Of a stretch of 58,500 nt of DNA, positions 10,550 through 21,233 are shown piece by piece. Source of the DNA: Welwitschia mirabilis. Its lineage: Eukaryota > Gnetophyta > Gnetopsida > Welwitschiales. The stretch is from the NCBI GenBank assembly GCA_051453625.1, contig JBOZIK010000001.1:248356014-248414513 (forward strand). Direction: 5' to 3'. A program made the position numbers and the translations under genes. Below the pieces are notes generated by a model. The model searched no databases, was not told the DNA's origin, and saw nothing but the letters and a program-made list of their open reading frames with translations. The first letter of the stretch is position 1. Each line of letters starts with the position of its first letter.

Positions 10550-10740
10550 TGTAACCCCATTTTGTACTTTTTCTTTAGTCTCACATTGTTTAGAGATTTT
10601 ACTTAAAAGGACTTATGTCCTATAAATAAGTGGCTTATATATTGTTTTAAGTAGGAAAAAAAGTAATTTAGAGTTTTCTCTACTTTAATGTTTCTTTGAA
10701 TACTATTCACGTTACGTCATAATCTTACTAATAAGGTTGG
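10550..10740 (+). repeat. Start of 3' LTR of gypsy element A
   Basis: The sequence begins TGTAACCCC after the polypurine tract and has a TATA-like box (CCTATAAATAAG, 10619-10630). A CA terminus cannot be placed with confidence, so the end given is approximate. No upstream copy of this LTR is visible in the window, so LTR divergence cannot be compared. Confidence 0.6.
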
Positions 10741-11325
10741 GTATATGCATAATACTTTTAACAAATACTCATTAATTCATTATAAACCTAAGCTATAGTT
10801 TCATTTTTATATATATTTATAATAAAACTATGTATTAAGCTTAATATATGTATAAGTAAAGTCTACTAAAAAATTATCCAATGATGCACATATAAAGTCA
10901 TGTGTAAAATGAATAGTTAATATAATATAAAGCTTCAAATTAAGATTTAAGTTTTAAACTTAATAAGGTTTTCTTGAGTCCATTATTTTGGCTATGTTAC
11001 TTACCAAACTAATTAAATTTCTATTAAGATCTCATTTATTTTAATTGTGCTCAAGTTTTAGAGTGCACCTCTTATACTATGATACATATTAGTGAATTTG
11101 GTATATTGTTAAAAATGCACATATGCGTGGTGTCTAAGGAACATCATTGTCTAAATTTTAATAATATCTTCTTAAAGGATATAGGTATAAAGAAAATTTC
11201 TATAACAACTTATGATAGGTTAAGTAAATAATTAAAGGGTATGAATATGCATAACCCAAAAAAAAAACCCACACCATGGCTCTTGTATCTTGATCACTAA
11301 GAACGTCTATTGAGAATTCCGTTCA
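10741..11325. other. AT-rich stretch without recognisable features
   Basis: There are short AT-rich motifs and a poly-A run near 11261, but no open frame or repeat that I can support. Part of it may still be the rest of the element A LTR. Confidence 0.45.
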
Positions 11326-12301
11326 TTGCAGAGGAAATCAATTAGAGTGGATCTATCTTTGAAGGGATGTTCTTTAGTTTTGCTTGGGCTGGAGTATGAG
11401 ATGGCATTCAGGATAATGTTAAGGAGGAAATATTTGGAGTATTACCCGATGTATGGGATGTCGTTACATGCTCAAATTTCTAGAGTGCAAGTCTATAGCA
11501 GAGAACCTAAGGTAGTCCCTCTTATGAAGTTTAATGCACTGCCTGTGCTCTAGTATTTTAAAGAAGTGTAAGCTATGACATTATCAGCATCTAGCCAGTG
11601 GAAATTCGAGAAGTTATTCTCAGAGGCGGACAATGGAGCTCAAAGAAAAATGAGGAAAGATGGTCTATTGTAATATTCACATAGGCAACACACAGAAAGA
11701 AGTGCATCTGTGTGAAGAAGAATGCTATGAGAGATGCGCTAAGAAGGAAGGCGTCATGAGGAAGGAAGCATTTGGGAAGGAAGAGACATACTGAAGATAG
11801 GTAAATTCAGGAAAGGATTAAAACGTTTGAATATCAAACTGCGTCAGCGAATATGGAAGGGATATGTTGAGTAACCACTGGTGGAAGATATGGGAGGACA
11901 CACTAATGGACAAAGTAAAGGGACAACATACAAGATCAAGAAGAATAGAGAGAGCCTGTGTAAGGAAGGAGGAAATGCACCTGTGCGCAATTGTAAAGGA
12001 GCTAAGTGGAAGAAGATCACTGTAAGAGGATTCACGAAAAGTAGAAGCATTTCAATTACCATTATCAAACGTAGAAAAATGATGTCAAGTAAGGTCCATA
12101 ACTCCCATTTAGAGGTATTAATCTTGAAATACAACCAATGTTTCAGTGGAGAGAGGAAGGAGACATGTCCAAAGTCAGATAACACGTTCCTTATGGTAAT
12201 TGTCCATTTTTCAGATACATAGACATTGGTGAATTGAACAAACATCATACTGTTTCCACTTTGATCTTGCAAGTTGTTCCATTACTTTCTATCATTTTTT
12301 A
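11326..12301 (+). other. Unrecognised purine-rich segment with two short open frames
   Basis: This segment is richer in G and CpG than its left neighbour. It holds open frames of 75 codons (11326-11553) and 113 codons (11881-12222) on the plus strand. Neither translation resembles a family I know, and both lack obvious membrane or enzymatic motifs. The stretch near 11619-11660 (CAGAGGCGGACAATGGAG) resembles 22283-22325 on the other side of the copia cluster, and both contain GGCGTCATGA a little further on. So this may be part of an unknown repeat and not a gene. Confidence 0.35.
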
Positions 12302-13023
12302 TATTAGGTGTGTGGCTCAAATTTGGGCACACATCCATGGGTTAACTAGGCAGTGCCTACTTATAGTGCCTTTCAAAACTAAGAGTTTTTCGCATCTATA
12401 TAACCGCATCTCTTCGACCTCCTTCATACTCATGGAATTTCTGCTACATAGCTTATATATGCAAATGTTGGTTTGTTTTATAATATCCTTTTTCTTTGCT
12501 GCTACATGCGATGTTTTCTCTCAGTTGGTTGCCCATTCGAATGTTGACTTTTTCTTTTACTATCTTGCTTTGCTGCTACCTGCGATGTTTTCTCTCCTGT
12601 GCATGACTTACGACCACACTCACCATTTCTCAGCTGCTTCAAGTTGCTTATGCGCTCGCCATCTGTTCGTGCCTAATGCACATCCCTATGCCTTAAGCTC
12701 TGCCTTGTGCCTCCGCCTATGATCTGTGCCTGTGTTGCCACTGTGCACCTAAGCTCGGCCAGTGCCTGTGCTCATATTGCATCTTTGCACATTGCCTGTG
12801 TCTATGCGTTATCTGTGCTGCTCTCATGCACCTCTTCTACTGGCGACGTGTGTTTTGCTCTGGTGTTCTCCTGCATCACAGTTCTGTTTATTACATTAAT
12901 TAAGCAAGAAAATTATTATATAATATATTTTATTTTATCATTAAAATATTATTTTCTTTTAAATAATATTTTATCATTATTTTAAGCAAGGCTTTTGCCT
13001 CCTTATCATTTTAAAAGCTAACA
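12302..13023 (+). repeat. 5' LTR of copia element E
   Basis: It aligns with 17051-17809 over its length. Shared landmarks are GGCTCAAATTTGG near the start, the TATA box (CTATATAACC, 12396-12405), TTTATTACATTA near 12886, a perfect hairpin at 12942-12973 and AAGGCTTTTGCC near the end. It ends GCTAACA just before the primer-binding site. The first base pair is TA where the 3' copy has TG, so the terminal TG is mutated here. Translations from this segment have no protein meaning. Confidence 0.9.
12942..12973 (+). other. Conserved LTR hairpin
   Basis: TAAAATATTATTT and its exact reverse complement AAATAATATTTTA are separated by a 6-base loop, giving a perfect 13-bp stem. The same hairpin occurs at 17727-17758 in the 3' LTR and, tripled, at 21663-21784. 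Its place downstream of the TATA box and shortly before the LTR end suggests an RNA structure near the transcript end; that role is inferred. Confidence 0.8.
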
Positions 13024-13025
13024 AG

Positions 13026-13037
13026 TGGTATCAAAGC
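13026..13037 (+). promoter_or_regulatory. Primer-binding site of copia element E
   Basis: TGGTATCAAAGC begins two bases after the LTR. It differs at one position from TGGTATCAGAGC, the usual plant copia site complementary to the 3' end of initiator tRNA-Met. Confidence 0.9.
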
Positions 13038-13074
13038 CAGGTTCTCCTAATCATATGCCCAATCGAACATAAGG

Positions 13075-13830
13075 ATGTTAACTCTGACTAAGTTTGACAT
13101 TGAAAAATTTTATGGCATACTGAGTTTTTTTATCTGGCACATTCAGATGAGGGCTGTTCTCATTAAAAAGTGCTTGAAGAAGGCTTTGAAGGGAAAAGCC
13201 AAGAAACTAGATGCCATGTTCGATAAGCAATGGGATGAGTTAGACAAAAAATCCCTATCAGCAATCCTCTTATCAAAGGAGGTTCTTCGTGGGGTTGTCA
13301 GTGAGACCACTGCTGCTAGTCTATGGCTGGATCTGATAGCATTATACATGATGAAAAGCCTCACCAATAAGTTTTGGCTCAAGGAAATCCTATTTACCAT
13401 TTACATGACAGAAGGTACTCCCGTTTAAGCACATCTCAATAAGCTTAATTCAATTCTTATGGATTTAGAAAATATTGATGTACAAATTGAAGACAAAGAC
13501 AAGGCTATTTTTTTTATCGTCTCTTTACCTTCTACCTATAGGAATTTTAAAGTAATTATGTTATATGATGGTTAGATACCTTGTCATTTGAAGATGTTAA
13601 AGCAAATTTACTGTCCAAAGAAAAGTTTGATTTAGAAATTCACTTTGAAGATAAGGGTGAAGGTCTGATTATTAGGGGTAGAAGTCAAGATAATGTTCAT
13701 ACTAGGAACTACAAGAATGCCAGGTCTAAGTCAAGAGGACATAAATCCAATAATGAAATCTGTTGGTATCATAAGAAATTAGGACATGAGATTTTAGAAT
13801 GTTATAAGCTAAAAAAATAAACAAGAAAGA
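13075..13830 (+). pseudogene. gag of copia element E
   Basis: Copia-type gag, the capsid and nucleocapsid precursor. The N-terminal part starts MLTLTKFDIEKFYG and is open for 117 codons (13075-13428). It includes ASLWLDLIALY (13315-13347), the counterpart of the Trp-containing LWxxL region of this family. After a stop the frame continues with LNKLNSILMDLENI (about 13440-13480). The nucleocapsid motif is at about 13760-13802 and reads CWYHKKLGHEILEC: one zinc-ligand cysteine of the CCHC knuckle is replaced by His. The start at 13075 is supported by the parallel start MSMVTKFDIKTFDG of the second copy at 17858. Confidence 0.88.
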
Positions 13831-13939
13831 GAAGCAAGGAAGAAACAACCTCAACAATCTACTGAGGCTAGTATTGTTGAAACTGATTCTGAAGTGATGT
13901 TCTATTATCTGTACCTTCTTCTGATGAAAAAAGTTAATC

Positions 13940-14250
13940 TAACTAGATTCTTGACTCTGCTTGTGCATTTTACATTTGTCCTCATAGGGACTAATTTACT
14001 ACTTTTAAACTGGTACATAGTAGTGTTGTTTTGATAGGTAATAATACCTAGTGTAAGGTCAAGGGACTAGGTACTATCCAGATCAAAAGCTATAATGGTC
14101 TTGTCAAAGCTCTTTCTGAGGTACGCTATGTTCCTAGTCTTAAATGGAACTTACTTTCTCTGGGTACTCTTGAATCTAAAGGTTGCAAATACATAGTTAA
14201 AGATTGAGTCCTAAAAGTTACTAAAAGTGCTTTTATTATTTTAAAAGCTA
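13940..14250 (+). pseudogene. Protease region of copia element E
   Basis: Copia aspartic protease. The active-site block near 13946-13978 reads DSACAFYICP, where the family has Asp-Ser-Gly-Ala/Cys and then a His/Cys pair. Asp and Ser are kept but the essential Gly is Ala. VRYVPSLKWNLLSLGTLESKG (about 14122-14182; broken here only for description) is the typical end of this domain. It leads directly into integrase. Several stops are present. Confidence 0.8.
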
Positions 14251-15240
14251 ACCGATGTGGTAGCCTATATGTCTTGCAAGGTTCTATAGTTATAGGTTTA
14301 GCAGCTGTTTCAACATCTATGCCTAATTCTCATGTCACTCGATTGTGGCATATGCAGCTACGACACATGAGCGAAAAGGACATGCACATCCTAAGTAAGA
14401 AGGATCTTCTATTTGATCAGCATATTGGTAAGTTGGAATTTTGTGAACATTGCATTTTTGGTAAATAGAAAAGGGTTAGTTTCTCAACTGCAACTCATCA
14501 TACTAAAGGAATTCTGGATTATATTCATTGTGACTTGTGGGGACCTTCCAAGGTTTCTTCTAATGGTGGTTACTATTTTATGATGATTATTCTCGTAAAG
14601 TGTGGATTCATTTTCTAAGGCATAAAAATGAAGATTTCTTTACTTTCAAACATTGAAAAATTCTTGTTGAAAATCAAACAGGCAGAAAGGTTAAGAAACT
14701 GATGACTGATAATGGATTAGAATTTTGTTCAAGTGATTTTAATGAGTTTTGTTCTAACAATGGAATTACTAGACACAAAGCATTTGTTGAAATGCTGCAA
14801 CAGAATGATGTTGCAGAATGCATGAATAGAACACTACTTGAAATGGCTCACTGTATACTCTCCAATGCAAACCTATGGCATCGACATGATTTGTGAGCTA
14901 AGGCAGTGTCTACTGCTTATTACCTCGTCAATTGCTCTCCACATTCATCACTTGAGTTTAAAATTCTTGAAGAGATTTGGTCAGGTAATCCTATTAATTA
15001 CTCTCAGTTAAAAATATTTAGTTATCCAGCATTTGCCTATGTCAATGATGGTAAATTATCACCTAGAGATATTAAATACATATTTCTTGGTTATGCTTCG
15101 GAGTCTAAAGGATACCGTTTGTGGTGTCCTAAGTTGTATAAAGTGATTCTTAGTAGAGGTGTAACTTTTAATGAGGATGTTTTACTTACTCCTCAAAGAG
15201 ATTCCATTGTTTCTTCTTCTTTTCTTCTCCTCCTCCTTAA
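14250..15240 (+). pseudogene. Integrase of copia element E
   Basis: The HHCC zinc-binding end is at about 14343-14468: LWHMQLRHMSEKDM, then CEHCIFGK with both cysteines. The catalytic core starts with YIHCDLWGPSKVSS (about 14520-14562), where the first catalytic Asp is kept. The second Asp lies in MTDNGLEF (14702-14725). The Glu block reads DVAECMNRTLLEMAH (about 14809-14853). Further downstream LSPRDIKYIFLGYASESKGYR (about 15058-15120) is the conserved copia block that links integrase to the RT. The open frames at 14702-14896 and 14906-15247 are remnants of one reading frame separated by a stop. Confidence 0.9.
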
Positions 15241-15489
15241 GATATGACTAATCAGAAGACTAGCAAGCAGGTGGAGTTACAGGTTACATCCTCTTCACCG
15301 ACTGTTATTAATCCCACTCCTTCCTTCTCTACTGAATCAAATGTTGATGATAATGTTTCAAGTACCAGTGCTCCTATCCAACCGCAGCAAGATTATTTGA
15401 TTGCTCGAGATTATCTAAGGAGAATGATTAAGAAACTAGCTAGATACATTGACACTGATGATGAGTTAGTAGCATATACTCTTTCTGTT

Positions 15490-16420
15490 GCCTAGGAAAT
15501 TCTTGAAGGTATGGAATCTTCATCTTATACAGAAGCTGTTTCTTGTATTGAATCTTTTAAGTGATTAATAGATATGAATGAAGAACTTGAAAGTCTTCAT
15601 AAAAATGAAACTTGGGATTTGTGTGAACTTCCCTCTAGTAAACAACCTTTCAACTGTAAGTAGATCTACAAGAAAAGGATGGCATCTCTGGGGTTGAAGA
15701 TGCAAGATGGAAAGCACGTTCCATGAAATTTTCTCACTTGTTATGCATCATACTGCGATTCATGTGCTACTTGCATTTGTTGTCTTATTTAATATGAAGT
15801 TAAATTAACTTGATGTCAAAACTGCATTTTTACATGGAAATCTCGATGAAGAAATTTATATGAAGTAGCCCGAGGGTTTTATAACCCCAAGAGAAGAACA
15901 TTATGTGTCATCTAAGCAAATCTTTATATGGCCTTAAGTAAGCTCCAAGATAGTGGAATAAGAGGTTTGATACATTTATAATTGAACAAGGCTTTATAAG
16001 AAGCCAATATGACCACTATTTTTACTTCTAGCACTATCCTGACAAGTCTTTTGTGTATTTGTTGTTTTACGTTAATGATATGTTAATTGCTTCCCACAAC
16101 AAGACTTTGATTTCCAGACTGAAAGGTCAACTTAATATGGAATTTGACATGAAATATCTTAGGGAGGCCAAGAAAATCCTTGATATGGAAATTCGCAGAG
16201 ACTATTTAGCTGGTAAATTATTTTTGTCTCAAAAGACTTATCTTGAGAAAGTCCTTCATAGGTTCAATATGGTAAATTGTAAACCGGTGTCTACTCCTTT
16301 AGCTGCTTACTTTAAATTATCTTCAGATTGTTGCCTAACACTAAAGAGGAAATTAACTGCATGTCAAACATTCTATATTCTAGTATCGTTAGTAGTTTAA
16401 TGTATGCTATAATCTGTATT
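15490..16420 (+). pseudogene. Reverse transcriptase of copia element E
   Basis: Copia RT. The N-terminal part is badly broken: NETWDLCELP (about 15604-15633) and TAFLHGNLDEEIYM-like sequence (about 15825-15862) are recognisable in different frames. The C-terminal part is one open frame at 16053-16400. The active-site box at 16068-16082 reads YVNDM: the first catalytic Asp is Asn (16074-16076), which abolishes activity. Downstream blocks LFLSQKTYLEKVLHRFNM and CKPVSTPLA are well preserved. A frame change near 16330 moves the sequence into the frame containing SSLMYAIICIISHLAYAVS. Confidence 0.9.
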
Positions 16421-16529
16421 ATATCCCATCTAGCGTATGCTGTAAGTTTAGTAAGCAGATATATGCATAATCCTAAAAAGGATCATTGGAATGCTGTAAA
16501 ATGGATCCTTTGTTATTTGAAGGGTTTTT

Positions 16530-16978
16530 TTGATTTAGGCTACAATGTAGTAGGATTTACTAATTTTGATTATGATGGTAATTTAGATAGGCAAAGATTT
16601 CTTTCAAGTTACATTTTCACTTTCTGCAATTCTACTATCAGTTAGAAGGCATCTCTTCAATCCCTTACTGCGTTATCGATAACCGAGGCGAAGTATGTTT
16701 CAGTGACTGAAGGTGTGAAAGAGGCTACATGGCTGCGTGATCTTGTAATTGAGCTTGGTGTAGCCTAATGAAAGACTATTATGTTTTGTAATAGCCAGAG
16801 TGCTATTCATCTTACTAAGAATGATATATATCACTCAAGGACTAAGCACATTGATGTCAAACGTCACTATATCAGAGATACTCTTACTATAGGGGACATT
16901 GTGGTGAAAAAGATGCATACTACTAAAAACCCTACTGACATGTTGACTAAGCCTCTTCTGAAGGTCAAGTTCAAATAG
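16530..16978 (+). pseudogene. RNase H of copia element E
   Basis: Copia RNase H. VGFTNFDYDGNLD (about 16550-16588) is the first block; the position that is usually catalytic Asp is Asn. A stop lies at about 16645, followed by KASLQSLTALSITEAKY, which has the conserved Glu region. The last 65 codons (16781-16978) are open and read FCNSQSAIHLTKNDIYHSRT and KHIDVKRHYIRD, then NPTDMLTKPLLKVKFK. These are the usual C-terminus of copia polyproteins. The polypurine tract and 3' LTR begin about 60 bases downstream. Confidence 0.92.
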
Positions 16979-17032
16979 TATTTGGACTTAGTGGGCATAC
17001 GCGAGACATAAATTACTATTTGTGCATCAAAT

Positions 17033-17050
17033 GTGAGCGAAGGTGGAGAT
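17033..17050 (+). promoter_or_regulatory. Polypurine tract of copia element E
   Basis: The purine-rich run GAGCGAAGGTGGAGAT directly precedes TGTTGGGTG, the LTR start. Plant copia elements typically have AGGTGGAGATTGTTGG at this junction. Confidence 0.85.
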
Positions 17051-17809
17051 TGTTGGGTGTATGGCTCAAATTTGGACACACATCCAGAGGTTCACGGGGT
17101 GGTGCTGGCCCACAAAACCTTGCAAAACTAAGAGCGTTCCACGTCTATATAACTGCATCTCTTTGACCTCCTTCATACTCATGGAATTTCTTTTGCATAG
17201 CTCACATATGTAAACGTTGGTTTATTTTACGATATCCTTTTTCTGTCTCTCAGTTGGCTGCCCATTCGAATGTCGGCTCTTCCTTTCGCTGCCTTGCTTT
17301 GCTGCTGCCTGCAACGTTTTCTCTCCTGTGCACAACTTCGCCGTTTGATGTTTCTCTCTTGTGCGCTACACAGTGCATCTTGCTGCCTCCTGCGAGTTTC
17401 TTTTCGGCCACCTCTTATGCACTTCACAGCAAGTCTTATGCACCGTCTCTGTTTGCATTGTGCGCCTGCTTGCGATCTTTGACTCCGTTTGCGTTTTACA
17501 CCAGCACTGTCTACGTCTGCACTGTGTGCCCGAGCTCAGCCAGTGCCTACGCTCAGCCGCTTCACTAGTGCCTTGCCTCTGTGTCTACGCGTTGCCTGTG
17601 CCGCTCCGTGCATCGCTTCGGCTCAAGGGACGCATATTTTGCTTCGGTGTTTTCCTGCATTGCAGTTCTGTTTATTACATTAGTCACGCAAACAAAATTA
17701 TTATACAATATATTTTGTTTTATCATTAAAATATTATTTTCTTTCAAATAATATTTTATCATTATTTTGAATAAGGCTTTTACCTCTTTATCACTTTAAA
17801 AATACAATA
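17051..17809 (+). repeat. 3' LTR of copia element E, shared with a second unit
   Basis: It begins TGTTGGGTGTATGGCTCAAA and aligns with 12302-13023. The TATA box is at 17145-17153 and the hairpin at 17727-17758. The end reads AATA where CA is expected, so the terminus is mutated. Because a primer-binding site and gag follow directly, this LTR acts as 3' LTR for the first unit and 5' LTR for a second. Confidence 0.9.
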
Positions 17810-17811
17810 AG

Positions 17812-17823
17812 TGGTATCAGAGC
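17812..17823 (+). promoter_or_regulatory. Second copia primer-binding site
   Basis: TGGTATCAGAGC is a perfect match to the usual copia site complementary to initiator tRNA-Met, two bases after the LTR end. Confidence 0.9.
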
Positions 17824-17857
17824 TCTAGGTTCCAGTTTGGCCAGTTCATAATTAAAG

Positions 17858-18081
17858 ATGTCCATGGTGACTAAGTTTGACATCAAAACATTTGATGGCA
17901 AAATGAGCTTTTCTATATGTTGCATTCAGATGAAGGTCATTCTAACTCAAAAAGGCTTGAAGAATGCCTTCGATGATAAAGCACAAAAACCTGATGCCAT
18001 GTCTAACGAGCAATGGAATGAGTTAGATGAGAAGGCCCTGTCAGTAATCCAATTATGATTATCGAAGGAGGTTCTTTGCGA
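17858..18081 (+). pseudogene. Second copia gag start, cut by a gap
   Basis: The translation MSMVTKFDIKTFDGKMSF and onward runs parallel to the gag at 13075, keeping LKNAFDDKAQKPDAMSNEQW against LKKALKGKAKKLDAMFDKQW. A stop interrupts it after SVIQL (18056-18058) and the next codons again match (LSKEVL). At 18082 a 100-N gap begins. The sequence after the gap does not continue gag, so the second unit is truncated or the join is wrong. Confidence 0.88.
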
Positions 18082-18181
18082 NNNNNNNNNNNNNNNNNNN
18101 NNNNNNNNNNNNNNNNNNNNNNNNNNNNNNNNNNNNNNNNNNNNNNNNNNNNNNNNNNNNNNNNNNNNNNNNNNNNNNNNN

Positions 18182-19582
18182 ACTTTATGTTATGTTAATG
18201 AAAAAAAAAAATCATGGCTCATCCATCATAACAACATCTTCTATTACTTCTTTATAAGCATGTTCTCTTTAGCATATAAACATTACACAAGATTTACCAA
18301 TGAAAAAAAGTGTAAAGTTAAATGCTTATTAAGATAATAGCCCCATTGGATTTCCCAATATTCCTTTAAGAGCTTGCATCCACATTGTACATTAAAAATG
18401 CAATAATTTGTTTTGGAAAAGGAAGTTTACCAAGAGGGCATATAGTGCTAGGATGTCTACTTTTGTGGTGTTTCTTTCTTCATGACATTAGTTTGAAATA
18501 GCATTCTATTCATAATGTTAGAGACCTTCAGTCTCATGTCATCATAAAAATTGACATTGTAATCATCCATTCTTTATGCTTGAATACAATTTTGTTTCAT
18601 TGTTAAAATAAAGGAATCATGATTTGTATATAGGAATTATGATTTGTATATAAAAAGGCTATGTAATGAGAGCTAAGTAAACAAAGAAGTAGAGAATAAA
18701 TTAAGTTACACTGAGTGCTTAACCAAAAGCCTTATTTTCTTTCCTATCCATAGTTTGATCTTTACCTTCTTATCCTATCTTCATTCTTATTAAGGGTTTA
18801 TGAAATCCAATTAGTAAGGAAGAGTTGGAATCTTATATTTTGTGAACATGCTATATTGAAATATTATTGACAAGTCATTCCCATTCTTGTATAAGTTTCT
18901 ATTCAATACAATTCTAATCTAGTTCATGTTTGTAAGAAAGAGAGAGGACTAAAGGTCTAATTTTAGCATAATGCACCTAAGATGCCCTAGTTGTGGCAAA
19001 CTAAGCTAGAAGATGAAGCAACTGAAGATTGATTATTGAAAACCCACTTTTTTCTAGGTTCAAAGCTTATGTTTTCAATTCATTACTCATTTTTATAATT
19101 TACATTATTACTAATTATGATTGAAAGTTTGGTTTGTAATATACTTCTTATTGCTTAATGCTTGTCCTTGTTTTATTGTAATCTGATATTATTTTTAAAA
19201 AAATCACTAAGAGTTTTGAAAATAATTTAAAAAGGTTCTTTCGGTTAACATTGTATTTAAAATATTTGCATTTAATTTTTAAGGTATTGATATATTGGGA
19301 TTAATCTAAAAGGGACTTTTTTTTTAACATTGTATTTAAAACTTCTACATTGGATTTCTAAGGTGCTGATATCGTGGCCTTAACCACATTTATAGTCCAT
19401 TGTTATTTAAATACTAAAATCATTGGGTCGACAATATTTGTGTTTTTCAATCATTTAGATACTGAAATCATTGAAAATTTATTGTATGGTATTAAATACC
19501 ATTTTATGTAATCCTTTAAATTTATTTTTATTAAAAAACATTTTTTCCTTTAATTTTGTTGCATTGACTTTTTCTTGTGCAT
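18182..19582. other. AT-rich stretch without a recognisable gene
   Basis: No open frame with a recognisable domain is seen. Near 18635-18660 GATTTGTATATAAAAAGGC looks like a TATA-box region of a decayed LTR, but termini cannot be placed. Two short similar segments around 19190-19260 and 19300-19370 (both with TAACATTGTATTTAAAA) suggest an old local duplication. Confidence 0.4.
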
Positions 19583-19831
19583 TGTTGGAATCATTTACAC
19601 ATAAATTTCCATTCTAAATCCTAATAGGAACTTCAATCCTAACTCAATAAGGAAACAACTACTAATTATTTCACTATTTGATAGTTGAGGAAACTAATCC
19701 ATTTTACTTTTAGGGTGAGGTTTTCCTTCAGGTACATCTATTCTCTATAAAACATCTACTCTTCTTTGTGTGTTACTAGTCTATTATCATTTTGTTTAAT
19801 TTAATATAATGCCATTATTTAACGTTCAACA
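19583..19831 (+). repeat. Candidate solo LTR, copia-like
   Basis: The 249-bp stretch begins TGTTGGAATC and ends GTTCAACA, typical copia LTR termini, with a TATA-like CTCTATAAAACATC (19752-19765) in between. No primer-binding site follows and no clean 5-bp target duplication is seen, so this is a candidate only. Confidence 0.4.
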
Positions 19832-20843
19832 ACCCATACCCATCTCCTCTCATTAAACGGAAAAAATTAAAAACAAATTGTGTTGTAACCATAATCTTCC
19901 AAAGTTAATGAAAGGATTAAAGTTTTATTCCTCTTCCATTATAATTAGTAAAATTATAAATTAAATGTGAAAGCTCATTAGAGCATTAAATAATGACTTC
20001 TTGTTAGAAAGTGCTAAGAATAAAAACCTTAATAGGAAATCCCTAATCCTAGAGTTGTAAATACCAGATAATTTCTTAATGAAATCAATCATTCAAATTC
20101 CAATTACTTTCTTTATTTTCTCTTCCTTCATGACTTCACTCTTATAGACAAATATGACACACCGTGAGCTAATGTGATACATTTTCAAGTGAACTTGTAG
20201 AAAACCGAATGATACTAAATTGGTGATAAAACAAGAAAGAATGGTGACATCAATGATGACATACTTTAAACATGCATGAACAATTTTTTCTTTATTTCTT
20301 AGTACAATTAGAAAGTTTACAATATCTTTAGTTACGATTCAAGTACTCACCTTTGTAAATGTAGCTTTTTCAGATAGTAGATTAAAAAATGTTACATGAG
20401 CTTGGTATTGTTAGTGGTGTACCAAGTACCATAGAACTAGATTTTAACTTCTAAAAACAAATGAAAAATGTCTTATATTTGGTATCATTACATATAATGT
20501 TAGTGTATATGATATAATATTATGGGAACTAGAGGATTGCAAGGGAGAACTTTAATAAATTCAACACAATTTATGTTAAACTATATACTTGACGATTATT
20601 ATAATCTAAATATGATGGGGTTGTTAAGCAAAACTATTATTATAATCTAAAGATGATCTAATAAGATGTTCAAATGGATATGATTTACTGTGTGAACAGA
20701 TGCATAAGAAAAACATTAGTCGATATTTTGCAATTGGAACATAAGGCCGATTTTTTATGAAACGCATTAAAATCTGAACTTCTGATCTTATGATCAAGCA
20801 TTTGAGAAAACCTTCAATTCAACTCCGCAATCGGGTAAGTACT
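19832..20843. other. AT-rich stretch without recognisable features
   Basis: Only short, stop-filled frames occur. No domain, repeat or RNA gene is recognised. Confidence 0.45.
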
Positions 20844-21042
20844 TGTTAAGTTGATATGGCTCAAACTTGAGCCCACATTCCAAATACATCCCTTTCCAAG
20901 GTGGTGCCTCGAAAGGGTCATCTGCCCATCGTTTCTGGCTGAAACTGATGGGCATATTGCGTTATAAATAAGGTACCAACCTTACGTTAGATGAAGAGTA
21001 GAAGACGAAGTATTGTAAGGGAAATTGATTGATTGGCCAACA
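20844..21042 (+). repeat. Short copia LTR (199 bp)
   Basis: It begins TGTTAAGTTGATATGGCTCAA and ends GGCCAACA. The start resembles that of the element E LTRs, but the body is much shorter. A TATA-like GTTATAAATAAGG lies at about 20962-20974. A perfect primer-binding site follows two bases after the end, so this is a 5' LTR of a truncated or very small copia element. Confidence 0.75.
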
Positions 21043-21044
21043 AG

Positions 21045-21056
21045 TGGTATCAGAGC
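21045..21056 (+). promoter_or_regulatory. Copia primer-binding site
   Basis: TGGTATCAGAGC is a perfect match to the initiator tRNA-Met site, two bases after the CA end of the short LTR. Confidence 0.88.
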
Positions 21057-21233
21057 ATGTTGGCAGCTCCGTCACCTTGCATTACGCTGCACCACCTTCG
21101 ATTTAGCGTCTGCGGTTTTTCCTGCGCCTCGCGTCTGTGTTTTTTTCTTGCGCCACGCGACTGAGTCGCCTCCTATGCTGCGTTTCTGCATCTGTGTCGC
21201 CTCCTGCGTCGCGCTTCAGCGTCTGCGTCGCCT

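Larger units (their letters stand above)
5430..10740 (+). mobile_element. Ty3/gypsy LTR retrotransposon A (degenerate)
   Basis: The domains occur in the canonical Ty3/gypsy order on the plus strand: gag, aspartic protease, reverse transcriptase, RNase H, integrase, then a polypurine tract and an LTR start. Integrase after RNase H separates this order from Ty1/copia. Many in-frame stops, mostly TAG or TAA where glutamine or tryptophan is expected, show that it is dead. I could not find the matching 5' LTR or a primer-binding site upstream, so the left end is uncertain. Gaps at 9280-9804 and 10209-10261 remove most of the integrase core and part of the integrase C-terminal region. Confidence 0.9.
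12302..17809 (+). mobile_element. Ty1/copia LTR retrotransposon E (degenerate, both LTRs)
   Basis: This is an almost complete copia-type element: 5' LTR, primer-binding site matching initiator tRNA-Met, gag, protease, integrase, RT, RNase H, polypurine tract and 3' LTR. Integrase before RT identifies Ty1/copia. Both LTRs are present and clearly related but have many differences, so the insertion is old. Stops and frameshifts are spread through every domain. The 3' LTR is followed by a second primer-binding site and a second gag start (17812-18081), so this element is the first unit of a tandem array. Confidence 0.93.

Noticed and set aside
12234-12985. Cys/Leu-rich open frames that look like membrane proteins
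   Set aside because: They lie within the copia 5' LTR and its flank; the same kind of frame appears in the other LTR copies and has no conserved codon pattern.
17254-17762. Several overlapping open frames on both strands
   Set aside because: They are translations of the GC-rich part of the copia 3' LTR, which is non-coding.
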